Of a stretch of DNA of 64,000 nt, positions 7,515-15,282 are shown one piece after another. Under the pieces are notes generated by a model. The model saw only the letters and a program-made list of their open reading frames with translations, did no database searches and was not told the origin of the DNA. The translations under genes were made by a program, and so were the position numbers. The stretch lies in NCBI GenBank assembly GCA_034112445.1, contig JAWUVI010000022.1, positions 124,001 through 188,000 on the forward strand, read 5' to 3'. Origin of the DNA: Pelagadaptatus sp034112445 (GTDB taxonomy: Bacteria > Pseudomonadota > Gammaproteobacteria > Pseudomonadales > Cellvibrionaceae). Numbering within the stretch: the first letter of the stretch is position 1; each line of letters opens with the position of its first letter.

Positions 7515-9632
7515 ATGAAATTGTTCCACCGCTCTCTTGCTATAGCCTTAGCAGCAGCCTCACCACTATCGATAGTTTTGGCATCGTCTGAAACCAATCA
7601 ACCCAGTATTGAAGAGGTTGTTGTTACCGCTGATTTTCGTGATTCTTTGTTACAAGAAATGCCTATTAGCGCCACTATCATTTCAGAAGACGCCATCAAA
7701 GAGCGTAATGCTCAGCACTTAGAGCAGCTTTTAGCTCTAGCACCTAACATTAACTTCTCAAGCGGCAGCTCACGTGCTCGCTACATTCAAATTCGAGGAA
7801 TCGGTGAGCGCAGCCAATTCAAAGAACCCATCAATCCCTCTGTCGGGCTCATTATTGACGGGGTTGATTTCACCGGCATAGGTACTGCCGGAACATTATT
7901 TGACATGCAGCAAGTTGAAATTTTGCGAGGCCCACAAGGAACCCGATATGGGGCGAATGCGTTAGCCGGCATTATTGCAATGCAGTCCCAGCAGCCTACT
8001 GCAGAAGTTCAAGGACATATCGATACAGGCATTGCCAATAACAACACATGGAATATTGGTGCAGCAGCTGGAGGTTCCATTTCTGAAAATGTTTTATATC
8101 GAGCCGCGCTTCAAAAAAACAGCTCTGACGGGCATATAAAGAATGACTATCTGAACAGAAAAGACACCAACAACTTGGATGAGGTTACAGCTCGAACCAA
8201 GTTGCGCTGGCTAGCCAGTGACGACCTTACAATTGATACCAACTTCATGTTCATTGATATAGACAACGGTTATGACGCTTTCAGTTTTGACAGTTCTCGC
8301 AACACCATTTCCGATCAACCTGGGCACGACAAACAAAAGACAACTGCCATTTTTATCAGTGCAGATTGGAAGATATCTCCAGAATTAAGCTCACAAATAA
8401 TTGGCAGTTTTTCAGACAGCAATCTTGAATATGGGTTCGATGAAGACTGGAGTAATCCCGGACTTTGTGCAGGCATAAATTGCGACTACGACAACGACAC
8501 ATTAAACGATGACTACTCCTCTTTTGATAATTACAAACGTGAACGTAAAAACAGCACCTTTGAGGCTCGTTTATTATCAGGAGAGAATGGCCGCATCTTT
8601 AATGACTCAAGCGACTGGCTAATTGGTGTGTATTTGAAAAATCAGCGCGAAGGATTACAACGGCAATACACTTACCTCCCAGCAGATTTTTTTAGTCAAT
8701 TCGACACTCAAAACACCGCAGCATTCGCTGAAATTAGCACAGCGCTTACCGAAAAACTAACGCTAACCGTTGGTAGCCGAGTTGAATTATGGGAAGCTAA
8801 TTATAAGGACTCTAACGCTTTAAAAATTAACACGGACGAAACTCTTTACGGAGGAAAATTAGCACTTGATTATCAATATAATAATGGGATGGTCTATTTC
8901 AGCCTTGCTAAGGGCTACAAGGCAGGAGGGGTAAATACCGATGGCAGCTTGAACCCTAACTCTCGCGCATTTGAAAACGAGCATCAATTAGCTTATGAGC
9001 TAGGTATTAAAAATTCATTATTTGATAACAAATTACAAACTCGCACTGCCATTTTTTACACTCAAAGGAAAGACCAACAAGTAAAGGGTTCGATTCTTGT
9101 AACCCGACCAGACTTCAGTACTGAATTCATTGATTATATTGATAACGCCGCACAAGGAACAAACTACGGGGTTGAGTTTGAAGCCGTACTACATGCAACC
9201 GAAAAGCTCACCATATCAAGTAGTATTGGCTGGCTATCAACAGAGTTCGATCAGTATATTAACGATAATAGTGAAGACCTTTCAGGCCGAGAACAAGCCC
9301 ACGCCCCTACCTATCAATATTCTCTAGAAGCACGCTACAACTTAACTCCACATTGGCATATAACGGCAGGAGCCGAAGGAAAAGATCAGTTTTATTTTTC
9401 TGATCGCCATAATGCGCAGTCAAATAATGTTGATTTACTCAACGCCCAAATCTCCTACAATCACCAAAATTGGTCTATTTCATTCTGGGGAAAAAACCTT
9501 GGGGATAAAGATTATGCCGTTAGAGGTTTTGGCAGCTTTGGTAATGACCCCCGTAATTTTTATACTACTGAGACCTACACCCAATTAGGAGCTCCTCGTA
9601 CCTATGGGATAAATACAAGTTACTCATTCTGA
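7515..9632 (+). CDS. TonB-dependent outer-membrane receptor, probably for thiamine
   Basis: A 705-residue receptor with a signal peptide (about 1-24), a TonB-box-like segment EEVVVTA near 32-38, a plug domain (IRGIGERSQF, DGVDFTG, VEILRGPQGTRYGANALAGII) and a long beta-barrel that ends in the C-terminal aromatic YSF typical of outer-membrane proteins. It is the first gene behind the TPP riboswitch and is followed by a PnuC-family transporter. The ligand is therefore most likely thiamine or a thiamine compound. Receptor identity is clear from sequence; the ligand rests on the riboswitch. Confidence 0.92.
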   Translation: MKLFHRSLAIALAAASPLSIVLASSETNQPSIEEVVVTADFRDSLLQEMPISATIISEDAIKERNAQHLEQLLALAPNINFSSGSSRARYIQIRGIGERSQFKEPINPSVGLIIDGVDFTGIGTAGTLFDMQQVEILRGPQGTRYGANALAGIIAMQSQQPTAEVQGHIDTGIANNNTWNIGAAAGGSISENVLYRAALQKNSSDGHIKNDYLNRKDTNNLDEVTARTKLRWLASDDLTIDTNFMFIDIDNGYDAFSFDSSRNTISDQPGHDKQKTTAIFISADWKISPELSSQIIGSFSDSNLEYGFDEDWSNPGLCAGINCDYDNDTLNDDYSSFDNYKRERKNSTFEARLLSGENGRIFNDSSDWLIGVYLKNQREGLQRQYTYLPADFFSQFDTQNTAAFAEISTALTEKLTLTVGSRVELWEANYKDSNALKINTDETLYGGKLALDYQYNNGMVYFSLAKGYKAGGVNTDGSLNPNSRAFENEHQLAYELGIKNSLFDNKLQTRTAIFYTQRKDQQVKGSILVTRPDFSTEFIDYIDNAAQGTNYGVEFEAVLHATEKLTISSSIGWLSTEFDQYINDNSEDLSGREQAHAPTYQYSLEARYNLTPHWHITAGAEGKDQFYFSDRHNAQSNNVDLLNAQISYNHQNWSISFWGKNLGDKDYAVRGFGSFGNDPRNFYTTETYTQLGAPRTYGINTSYSF

Positions 9633-9679
9633 AATTTAATTTAACCATGTACCTCAAGGACGAGGTAAAATAAATCCTA

Positions 9680-10285
9680 ATGGTACACATCATGCCCCTT
9701 AATACTTGGATAGAAATTTTTGCTACAGCATCAACGTTAATTTTTATCTTTTTTATGATTAAAGAAAATATTATTTGCTGGCCATTTGGAATTGTCGGCT
9801 CACTTTTGAGTGTTTATTTATTCGCAGACGCCAAGCTTTACTCCGAATCGATCCTTTACTTTTTTTATGTGGTTATGGGGGTATGGGGATGGGTGCACTG
9901 GTATAAAAAAAGTGCGCACAACGATAATTTTATTAGTAAGGGCTCCTGGAATTTCCACTTATCCATTTTTATCATTAGCAGTTGCTTTGCCCTAGCGCTA
10001 GGTTACGGATTCGACACTTATAGCGATGCTCAACGCCCTTATTTAGACGCCTTCACAACCGCGTTTAGTTTTGCTGCTACCTACATGGAAATTAAAAAGG
10101 TTTTGGAGACATGGTTTTACTGGTTCGTCATCAACCTTATCTCAATCTGGCTGTATCATGATCGTGCACTGGATATTTATGCTGCATTGATCGGGGTATA
10201 CAGTATTATGTCGGTATGGGGTTTTATTACTTGGCGCAAAGCCTTCCAGCTACAGCCATCCAATAATTCCACAGCAACCAACTAA
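9680..10285 (+). CDS. pnuC: PnuC-family inner-membrane transporter, likely thiamine-specific (PnuT)
   Basis: A 201-residue polytopic membrane protein of normal PnuC length, with WPFGIVGS and GVWGWVHW segments and a run of hydrophobic helices. PnuC homologues carry nicotinamide riboside, thiamine or riboflavin by facilitated diffusion. Position two in a TPP-riboswitch operon, after a TonB receptor, points to the thiamine subtype often called PnuT. The start may be ATG 9680 or ATG 9692; GAGG lies upstream of the first. Confidence 0.87.
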   Translation: MVHIMPLNTWIEIFATASTLIFIFFMIKENIICWPFGIVGSLLSVYLFADAKLYSESILYFFYVVMGVWGWVHWYKKSAHNDNFISKGSWNFHLSIFIISSCFALALGYGFDTYSDAQRPYLDAFTTAFSFAATYMEIKKVLETWFYWFVINLISIWLYHDRALDIYAALIGVYSIMSVWGFITWRKAFQLQPSNNSTATN

Positions 10286-10312
10286 ATACATTACTATTTT
10301 TTAGAGCGCATA

Positions 10313-11440
10313 ATGGATTTCACTGAAGCCGAATGGTTGCGCTACACGCGCCACATTCAACTGCCTAAATTTGGTAGCGAAGGCCAAACCAAACTCAAAA
10401 AATCCCACGTTTTAATTATTGGCATGGGCGGCCTTGGCTCACCCGTAGGCTTGTATTTAGCGGCAGCAGGCGTTGGGCAGTTAACTTTAATTGATGGCGA
10501 CACCGTTGAATTAACCAACCTACAAAGACAGATATTATTCACCACTAACGATATCGGAAAAACCAAGACTGGCTCGGCTAAACAACGCTTATTAGCGCTT
10601 AACCCAGAAATCACCATACACACCTACGAGCAACATTTTTGTCCTGAGCTGGCTAAAAATATAAATGCCGATTTTGATTTGGTTATTGATTGCACCGATA
10701 ACTTTCCAACCCGTTACCTAATTAACGATTACTGCCGCATCAAACAGTTACCTTGGATTTACGCAGGCATCCATCAGTTCTCGGGACAATGCGCACTGTT
10801 CATGCATGACCAAGCGTGTTTTCGCTGTTTATTTCCACAAGCACCTGATCAAATTGAAGACTGTAATAGTGGCGGTGTTATTGGCGTTTTACCGGGACTT
10901 CTTGGATTATTTCAAGCCAATGAAGCCATCCGCTATCTTGCAGGATTATCCACTCCACTTGCCAATCATTTATTGTTGTTTGACGCTTCGTCGCTATCAA
11001 CGCAAAAAATGAAATTAACTAAAAATCAAAAGTGCGCCTGTCATAACATCAACCCCGCTCATAACAACAACCCCGATGTCGCGAACATCTTAACGGCACA
11101 TCAACACGATTATGAATTTGCTTGCGCTTCCGAAAATAATTCGACCATTGAAATAACACCCACGCAATTCAATCAAACTCGCGCAAAAGATGATGTAGTA
11201 GTTTTAGATATTAGAGAAGAATCTGAACGCCAAGCATTCCATATTGGGGGGAAACATATTCCCTTATCCCGCTTGTCCGATTCAAGCGCTGAATTTAACG
11301 CTGATGCGACTTACCTCTGTTATTGCCAATCGGGAATGCGCAGTATTAAAGCCGCCAACATTTTAACGGGGCAAGGATATAAGGCTTTTAGCGTGACCGG
11401 AGGCTTATCCGCCTGGTTAAAAGATTCTCTCAAACCTTAG
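10313..11440 (+). CDS. ThiF/MoeB-type adenylyltransferase with C-terminal rhodanese domain
   Basis: A 375-residue two-domain protein. Residues 1-240 form an E1-like domain: GMGGLGSPVG ATP loop near 38-47, LTNLQRQILF, and DCTDNFPTRYLIND. This fold adenylates the C-terminal Gly-Gly of ThiS or MoaD sulfur carriers. Zinc ligands appear as CFRC (near 171-174) and CACH, so the fourth ligand may be His. The C-terminal rhodanese domain (about 285-375) keeps the persulfide loop CQSGMRS. It follows the transporter by 27 bases in the TPP-riboswitch operon, which favours a thiamine role, but MoeB function cannot be excluded. Confidence 0.85.
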   Translation: MDFTEAEWLRYTRHIQLPKFGSEGQTKLKKSHVLIIGMGGLGSPVGLYLAAAGVGQLTLIDGDTVELTNLQRQILFTTNDIGKTKTGSAKQRLLALNPEITIHTYEQHFCPELAKNINADFDLVIDCTDNFPTRYLINDYCRIKQLPWIYAGIHQFSGQCALFMHDQACFRCLFPQAPDQIEDCNSGGVIGVLPGLLGLFQANEAIRYLAGLSTPLANHLLLFDASSLSTQKMKLTKNQKCACHNINPAHNNNPDVANILTAHQHDYEFACASENNSTIEITPTQFNQTRAKDDVVVLDIREESERQAFHIGGKHIPLSRLSDSSAEFNADATYLCYCQSGMRSIKAANILTGQGYKAFSVTGGLSAWLKDSLKP

Positions 11441-11471
11441 AGCCAATCAAGCCACCTTCAAATATTTCAGA

Positions 11472-12425
11472 TTATGCTGCTTTAATGTGTCGTTTTTTAA
11501 ACAAGAAAACAACATTAACCAAAGCCACAAGAATCCCACCAGCAACAATACCAACCATGCCGTTCATCAGCGTAGGCGTAAGCGCTGAAATAATATTGCC
11601 TACCGCGGGCAAACCTGACGTCAATTCAGCGGTATGATCAAGAAAGTGATGCAGAGGGGGAATCCCATGCACCAAAATTCCACCGCCAACTAAAAACATG
11701 GCCGCTGTTCCTAGAATTGATAACCACTTCATCAAATGCGGGCAAAAACTCAACATCGCTTGTCCAGCAGTACGCTTGCAACTCCCCCATGCAGTTTGAG
11801 CTTTATCTTGCATGAGATACAAACCCGCATCATCCAGCTTCACAATTCCCGCAACCAAACTGTATACCCCGACAGTAATCACCGCGGCAATGCCAGTCAC
11901 CACAATAACCTGAGTAAGAAAGTCGGCTCCCTGAGCGGTACCCAGAGTAATCACAATAATTTCTGCCGATAAAATAAAATCAGTGCGAATCGCACCTTTA
12001 ATCTTTTGTTGCTCGAACTCAACCAGATCCAATTCTGGGTCCAACAAAGCGGCGTGGACAGCTTTATGCTCCGCTTGAATTTCTTGTCGATGAAACACGC
12101 TGTGATATATTTTTTCAAAGCCTTCAAAGCACAAAAACGCTCCGCCTAACATTAATGCTGGCACAATCAACCAAGGAGCAACAACACTGATTAATAATGC
12201 AGCAGGCACCAGTATTAATTTATTTTTAAACGAGCCTTTTGCCACAGCCCAAACCACTGGGATTTCACGCTCAGCTCTAATACCTGTTACTTGCTGAGCA
12301 TTAAGTGCTAAATCATCTCCTAAAACGGCTGCCGTTTTTTTTACAGCAACTTTAGACATGACCGCCACATCGTCCAGCACCATTGCAATATCATCCAATA
12401 ACGCCAACAAGCCTACTACTGCCAT
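11472..12425 (-). CDS. DUF808 (YedI-like) inner-membrane protein
   Basis: 317 residues. The N-terminus LLALLDDIAMVLDDVAVMSKVAVKKTA and the GDDLALNAQQVTG segment are hallmarks of the DUF808/YedI family. Several hydrophobic helices follow (about 70-100, 150-200, 230-255, 285-310), so the protein is integral to the membrane. Its function is not established. It lies one base behind a YkvA-type gene, which suggests co-transcription and perhaps translational coupling. Confidence 0.87.
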   Translation of the reverse strand: MAVVGLLALLDDIAMVLDDVAVMSKVAVKKTAAVLGDDLALNAQQVTGIRAEREIPVVWAVAKGSFKNKLILVPAALLISVVAPWLIVPALMLGGAFLCFEGFEKIYHSVFHRQEIQAEHKAVHAALLDPELDLVEFEQQKIKGAIRTDFILSAEIIVITLGTAQGADFLTQVIVVTGIAAVITVGVYSLVAGIVKLDDAGLYLMQDKAQTAWGSCKRTAGQAMLSFCPHLMKWLSILGTAAMFLVGGGILVHGIPPLHHFLDHTAELTSGLPAVGNIISALTPTLMNGMVGIVAGGILVALVNVVFLFKKRHIKAA

Positions 12426-12426
12426 A

Positions 12427-12828
12427 TTATTGTTGCTCCTCTTCCCACTCTCTATATTTGTCGATTTCAGTTTTGGATGATGCCATTACCCACGTCAATA
12501 TGGAGATGTCATCGAGAAATCCCCACCCCAATAAAATATCGGGAATAGCGTCTATAGGCATCACAAAATAAACAACCGCCGAAATAATCATTACCAATGT
12601 CTGCCATGAAATATCGCGGTACTCACCTATTGCATAGGCTTTAATTAGCCTAAGTAATCCGGTTAAAGACCCCCAAACATCTTTTAATGCGCCGTCTTTA
12701 TGCTTTAGTGCTTTAGCCATGGCCTTATCGGTGAACGATTGCAATTCTTCATCATCATTCAGAAAACGTTGTGCCTTCTGTTTTGCACTAAAATACGCAC
12801 GGCTATTTTGAATTTTCTTTAATTTCAT
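12427..12828 (-). CDS. YkvA family (DUF1232) membrane protein
   Basis: A 133-residue protein with the DUF1232 core: a hydrophobic stretch containing VYFVMPIDAIPDILLGWGFLDDISIL near 84-110 of this start. The open frame runs upstream to 12936, but ATG 12828 has AGGAG three bases before it and begins a family-like MKLKKIQNS segment, so it is chosen. It precedes the DUF808 gene with a one-base gap. Molecular function is unknown. Confidence 0.83.
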   Translation of the reverse strand: MKLKKIQNSRAYFSAKQKAQRFLNDDEELQSFTDKAMAKALKHKDGALKDVWGSLTGLLRLIKAYAIGEYRDISWQTLVMIISAVVYFVMPIDAIPDILLGWGFLDDISILTWVMASSKTEIDKYREWEEEQQ

Positions 12829-12984
12829 GGGTCTCCTTAACTGCCATATCAATCTATATTTCTTCAATACAATTTTATCAATACAGCCCGCGGACTCGAT
12901 AAATACTGTCATACCACCAACACGCGCCGGAGCCACAATCAGTTGTTCTATTGAGTAGCGTAGATAAAGGTTATACTCCTCGCC

Positions 12985-13308
12985 ATGAAACCCACTAAAT
13001 CAAAAGCACAAGTACGCGCCGAGCTCGACTCATTGGTTGATCAATATATCAATGACGGGGGAGGCATAAGCAAACACTCACTTGGTGAGAGCGGTCGCGA
13101 CGTCAATCAACCTTTAGAAAAATCCCCTGCGATAGAAAAAAATACTCAAAGCCGAACGCCGGTTACCGACGTCGTTAAAGCCATAGAAGAGAGAAAAAAA
13201 AATAAGAACAAACCAGAACTTAAAACTACCCGCGTAAAAAGACAAAAAAAGAAACTGATTGTCGACGATTTTGGTGAGCCTTTACGCTGGATTTGGGTAG
13301 AGGAGTAA
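12985..13308 (+). CDS. small basic orphan protein
   Basis: 107 residues, hydrophilic and lysine-rich, with no signal peptide or membrane segment. The middle (about 35-65) looks disordered. A cluster of basic residues (VKRQKKKL) precedes a C-terminal segment DDFGEPLRWIWVEE that ends in aromatic and acidic residues. I do not recognise a family. It is divergent from the YkvA gene and ends in a terminator-like hairpin. ATG 12985 is the only reasonable start. Confidence 0.6.
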   Translation: MKPTKSKAQVRAELDSLVDQYINDGGGISKHSLGESGRDVNQPLEKSPAIEKNTQSRTPVTDVVKAIEERKKNKNKPELKTTRVKRQKKKLIVDDFGEPLRWIWVEE

Positions 13309-13318
13309 CTCTCTACCC
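13295..13318. terminator. Hairpin between convergent genes
   Basis: Perfect 8-bp arms GGGTAGAG (13295-13302) and CTCTACCC (13311-13318) with an 8-base loop, followed by TTT on the plus strand. It overlaps the stop of the small orphan gene and lies next to the convergent Hpt stop. Likely serves the plus-strand gene or both. Confidence 0.55.
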
Positions 13319-13319
13319 T

Positions 13320-13655
13320 TTAAGCACTCTTAATGTAGTCCAGTACATTGGCTAATTCGGCTCTAACTGCGACCTGCTGCTCCGCAATCAACTCCCAATT
13401 TTGATTAGGTGCCGTGCTCTCTAAAGTCTCGCATAAATCACCTAAGACCTCAGCGCCAATGGTTCTAGAAGATGATTTTAACTTGTGCGCTAAAGACTTA
13501 ACACCATCAGCGACCTTACCTTCAAACGCTTCACTTAACTCAAACATATACGGATCAGCACTATGGACAAATTCTGCTAGGATTGAGCGACATATTTCTT
13601 TATCATCACCGAATATACTTTCCAATACAGACATATTTACAGCGGGCTTAGTCAA
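13320..13655 (-). CDS. Hpt-domain phosphotransfer protein
   Basis: A 111-residue stand-alone histidine phosphotransfer protein. The motif AHKLKSSSRTIGA places the phospho-accepting His at residue 57 in a four-helix bundle. Start choice: TTG at 13655 has AGGAG eight bases upstream, while the internal ATG at 13634 has no ribosome binding site, so TTG is preferred. The gene is divergent from a REC-EAL regulator, suggesting phosphotransfer to that receiver domain. No histidine kinase lies nearby. Confidence 0.83.
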   Translation of the reverse strand: MTKPAVNMSVLESIFGDDKEICRSILAEFVHSADPYMFELSEAFEGKVADGVKSLAHKLKSSSRTIGAEVLGDLCETLESTAPNQNWELIAEQQVAVRAELANVLDYIKSA

Positions 13656-13810
13656 ACGTACTGCTCCTTAAGTATTTATAACATTAAATAATGCATTCGC
13701 GGTCTATCTATATATTAGTATACAGGCTACCTTTTATATTTACGATAAACTGATCTACAGTAATAATTGAGCAGCAATAATAATTTCTTACTAAAAGGGT
13801 ACTACTTCAA

Positions 13811-15016
13811 ATGGATGATCTGTCAAAAATTAACTGCCTATTGGTAGATGATGACACATTCATGCTCAAAACTTTGAATATAATTCTTCAATCACTTGGC
13901 GTGAAATCTATTATCCAAACCGACAATGCTCAAGACGCATTGAAGTATATAGCCAACCGCAACAATCACATTGATATCGTTATCAGCGACCTTAACATGC
14001 CGCAAATGGACGGCATTCAACTACTTCGCCATTTTGGCAGCCAGGGATTAGATCTCAGCGTTATATTAGTCAGTGGCGAAGATCCACGTCTACTTGAATC
14101 AGCCAAAACATTAGCCCAACAACAAAACCTCTCAATTCTCGGCTCATTAAATAAACCGGTCAAAAAGAGTGACTTAGAAGCTGTTTTACGTAAGTTCAAA
14201 CCGGTCACTAAAGAAGCTCCCGCAGGTCCTGGAGCTATGGTGTTTGCTCACGAACTACAAACAGCGATAATGAACGAAGAGCTTTCTGTCCACTTCCAAC
14301 CTCAGGTTGACGTCAAAGACGGCAGAATTGTGGGCGCTGAAGCTTTAGCACGCTGGAATCATCCCACCAAAGGCTGGATTCCTCCCAGTATATTTATCGG
14401 CATTGCTGAAAAATACAAAATGATTCAAGCAATAACAGACGTCGTTTTTCAAAAAAGCATCGCTGAAGCGGCTCATCTACGCAGTTTAGGGTTTGACTTC
14501 ACTGTATCGGTCAATTTTTCTGCACAAGTGTTGAGCTCATTAGAACTGCCTGAAATATTATGTGAAACATTAGCCTCATCTGGGCTTGATCCAAGTAATG
14601 TCATTATTGAAGTCACTGAAAGCTCCCTCGCGGACGACATGAACATCACCCTCGACATACTGACGAGAATGCGATTAAAAGGCTTCGGTCTGTCTATTGA
14701 TGATTTTGGCACTGGATTTTCATCCATGGAGCAACTGCGCCAAATACCGTTTACTGAGCTAAAAATAGATCGTTCATTTGTCCATCAAGCGCATGAAAAT
14801 CAAGCCAGCAAAGCCATCTTAGAATCAAGTATAGCTTTAGCCAAAAAACTTAAAATTAATTGTGTCGCTGAAGGCGTTGAAACCGAAGAAGACTGGCAGC
14901 TAATTGCCGATCTTGACTGTGATTATGTGCAGGGCTACTTAGTCGCTCGTCCTATGCCCGCAGAAGATTTTATTACCTGGGCAAAAGACTACGTAGCCAC
15001 ACAAAAAAGACGTTAA
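13811..15016 (+). CDS. response regulator with EAL c-di-GMP phosphodiesterase output
   Basis: 401 residues. A receiver domain (1-130) shows the acidic pair LLVDDD, the phospho-accepting Asp in VISDLNMPQMDG, and a conserved Lys in LNKPVKK. An EAL domain (about 150-395) keeps the catalytic set: EALARWNHP, SVNFSAQ, EVTESSL, DDFGTGFSS, LKIDRSFV, AEGVET and YVQGYLVARPM. The protein should hydrolyse c-di-GMP under phosphorylation control. It is divergent from the Hpt gene, the probable phosphodonor. Confidence 0.93.
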   Translation: MDDLSKINCLLVDDDTFMLKTLNIILQSLGVKSIIQTDNAQDALKYIANRNNHIDIVISDLNMPQMDGIQLLRHFGSQGLDLSVILVSGEDPRLLESAKTLAQQQNLSILGSLNKPVKKSDLEAVLRKFKPVTKEAPAGPGAMVFAHELQTAIMNEELSVHFQPQVDVKDGRIVGAEALARWNHPTKGWIPPSIFIGIAEKYKMIQAITDVVFQKSIAEAAHLRSLGFDFTVSVNFSAQVLSSLELPEILCETLASSGLDPSNVIIEVTESSLADDMNITLDILTRMRLKGFGLSIDDFGTGFSSMEQLRQIPFTELKIDRSFVHQAHENQASKAILESSIALAKKLKINCVAEGVETEEDWQLIADLDCDYVQGYLVARPMPAEDFITWAKDYVATQKRR

Positions 15017-15023
15017 TCCTTAT

Positions 15024-15209
15024 TTAAATAACGCCATGAGAATCAGCAATCCAATAGCTGACTCCACTCATCACCAATAAAACCAACCAAATAATCCCTA
15101 ACAACCGCCAAGGTCTAAAAGGACTTTTTTCTGTGCGGTGCTGCCTTGAATTTAAATAGCTTTCTACCCTCTGCTGATCCTCATCACCCAAACGTTTATC
15201 CGAATTCAT
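15024..15209 (-). CDS. DUF3094 small membrane protein
   Basis: 61 residues. The segment LGDEDQQRVESYLNSRQHRTEKSPFRPWRLLG, described here in parts (LGDEDQQRVESYLNS, then FRPWRLLG), matches the DUF3094 family of Pseudomonas-like bacteria, and one C-terminal transmembrane helix follows. The frame opens at a GTG at 15239, but that codon lies next to a terminator hairpin arm, so ATG 15209 with GGGG upstream is chosen. It follows the large acyl-CoA dehydrogenase on the minus strand. Function unknown. Confidence 0.78.
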   Translation of the reverse strand: MNSDKRLGDEDQQRVESYLNSRQHRTEKSPFRPWRLLGIIWLVLLVMSGVSYWIADSHGVI

Positions 15210-15225
15210 ATTTAACCCCAAATGA

Positions 15226-15259
15226 AAAGGCCTCATCACACGCTTGTAATGAGGCCTTT
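15226..15259. terminator. Hairpin terminator between the large acyl-CoA dehydrogenase and the DUF3094 gene
   Basis: Perfect 11-bp arms AAAGGCCTCAT (15226-15236) and ATGAGGCCTTT (15249-15259) with a 12-base loop. It lies 24 bases past the dehydrogenase stop on the minus strand. The U-run is short on both sides, so termination strength is uncertain. Confidence 0.75.
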
Positions 15260-15282
15260 ACTACAAAAATAAAAACGCTCTA

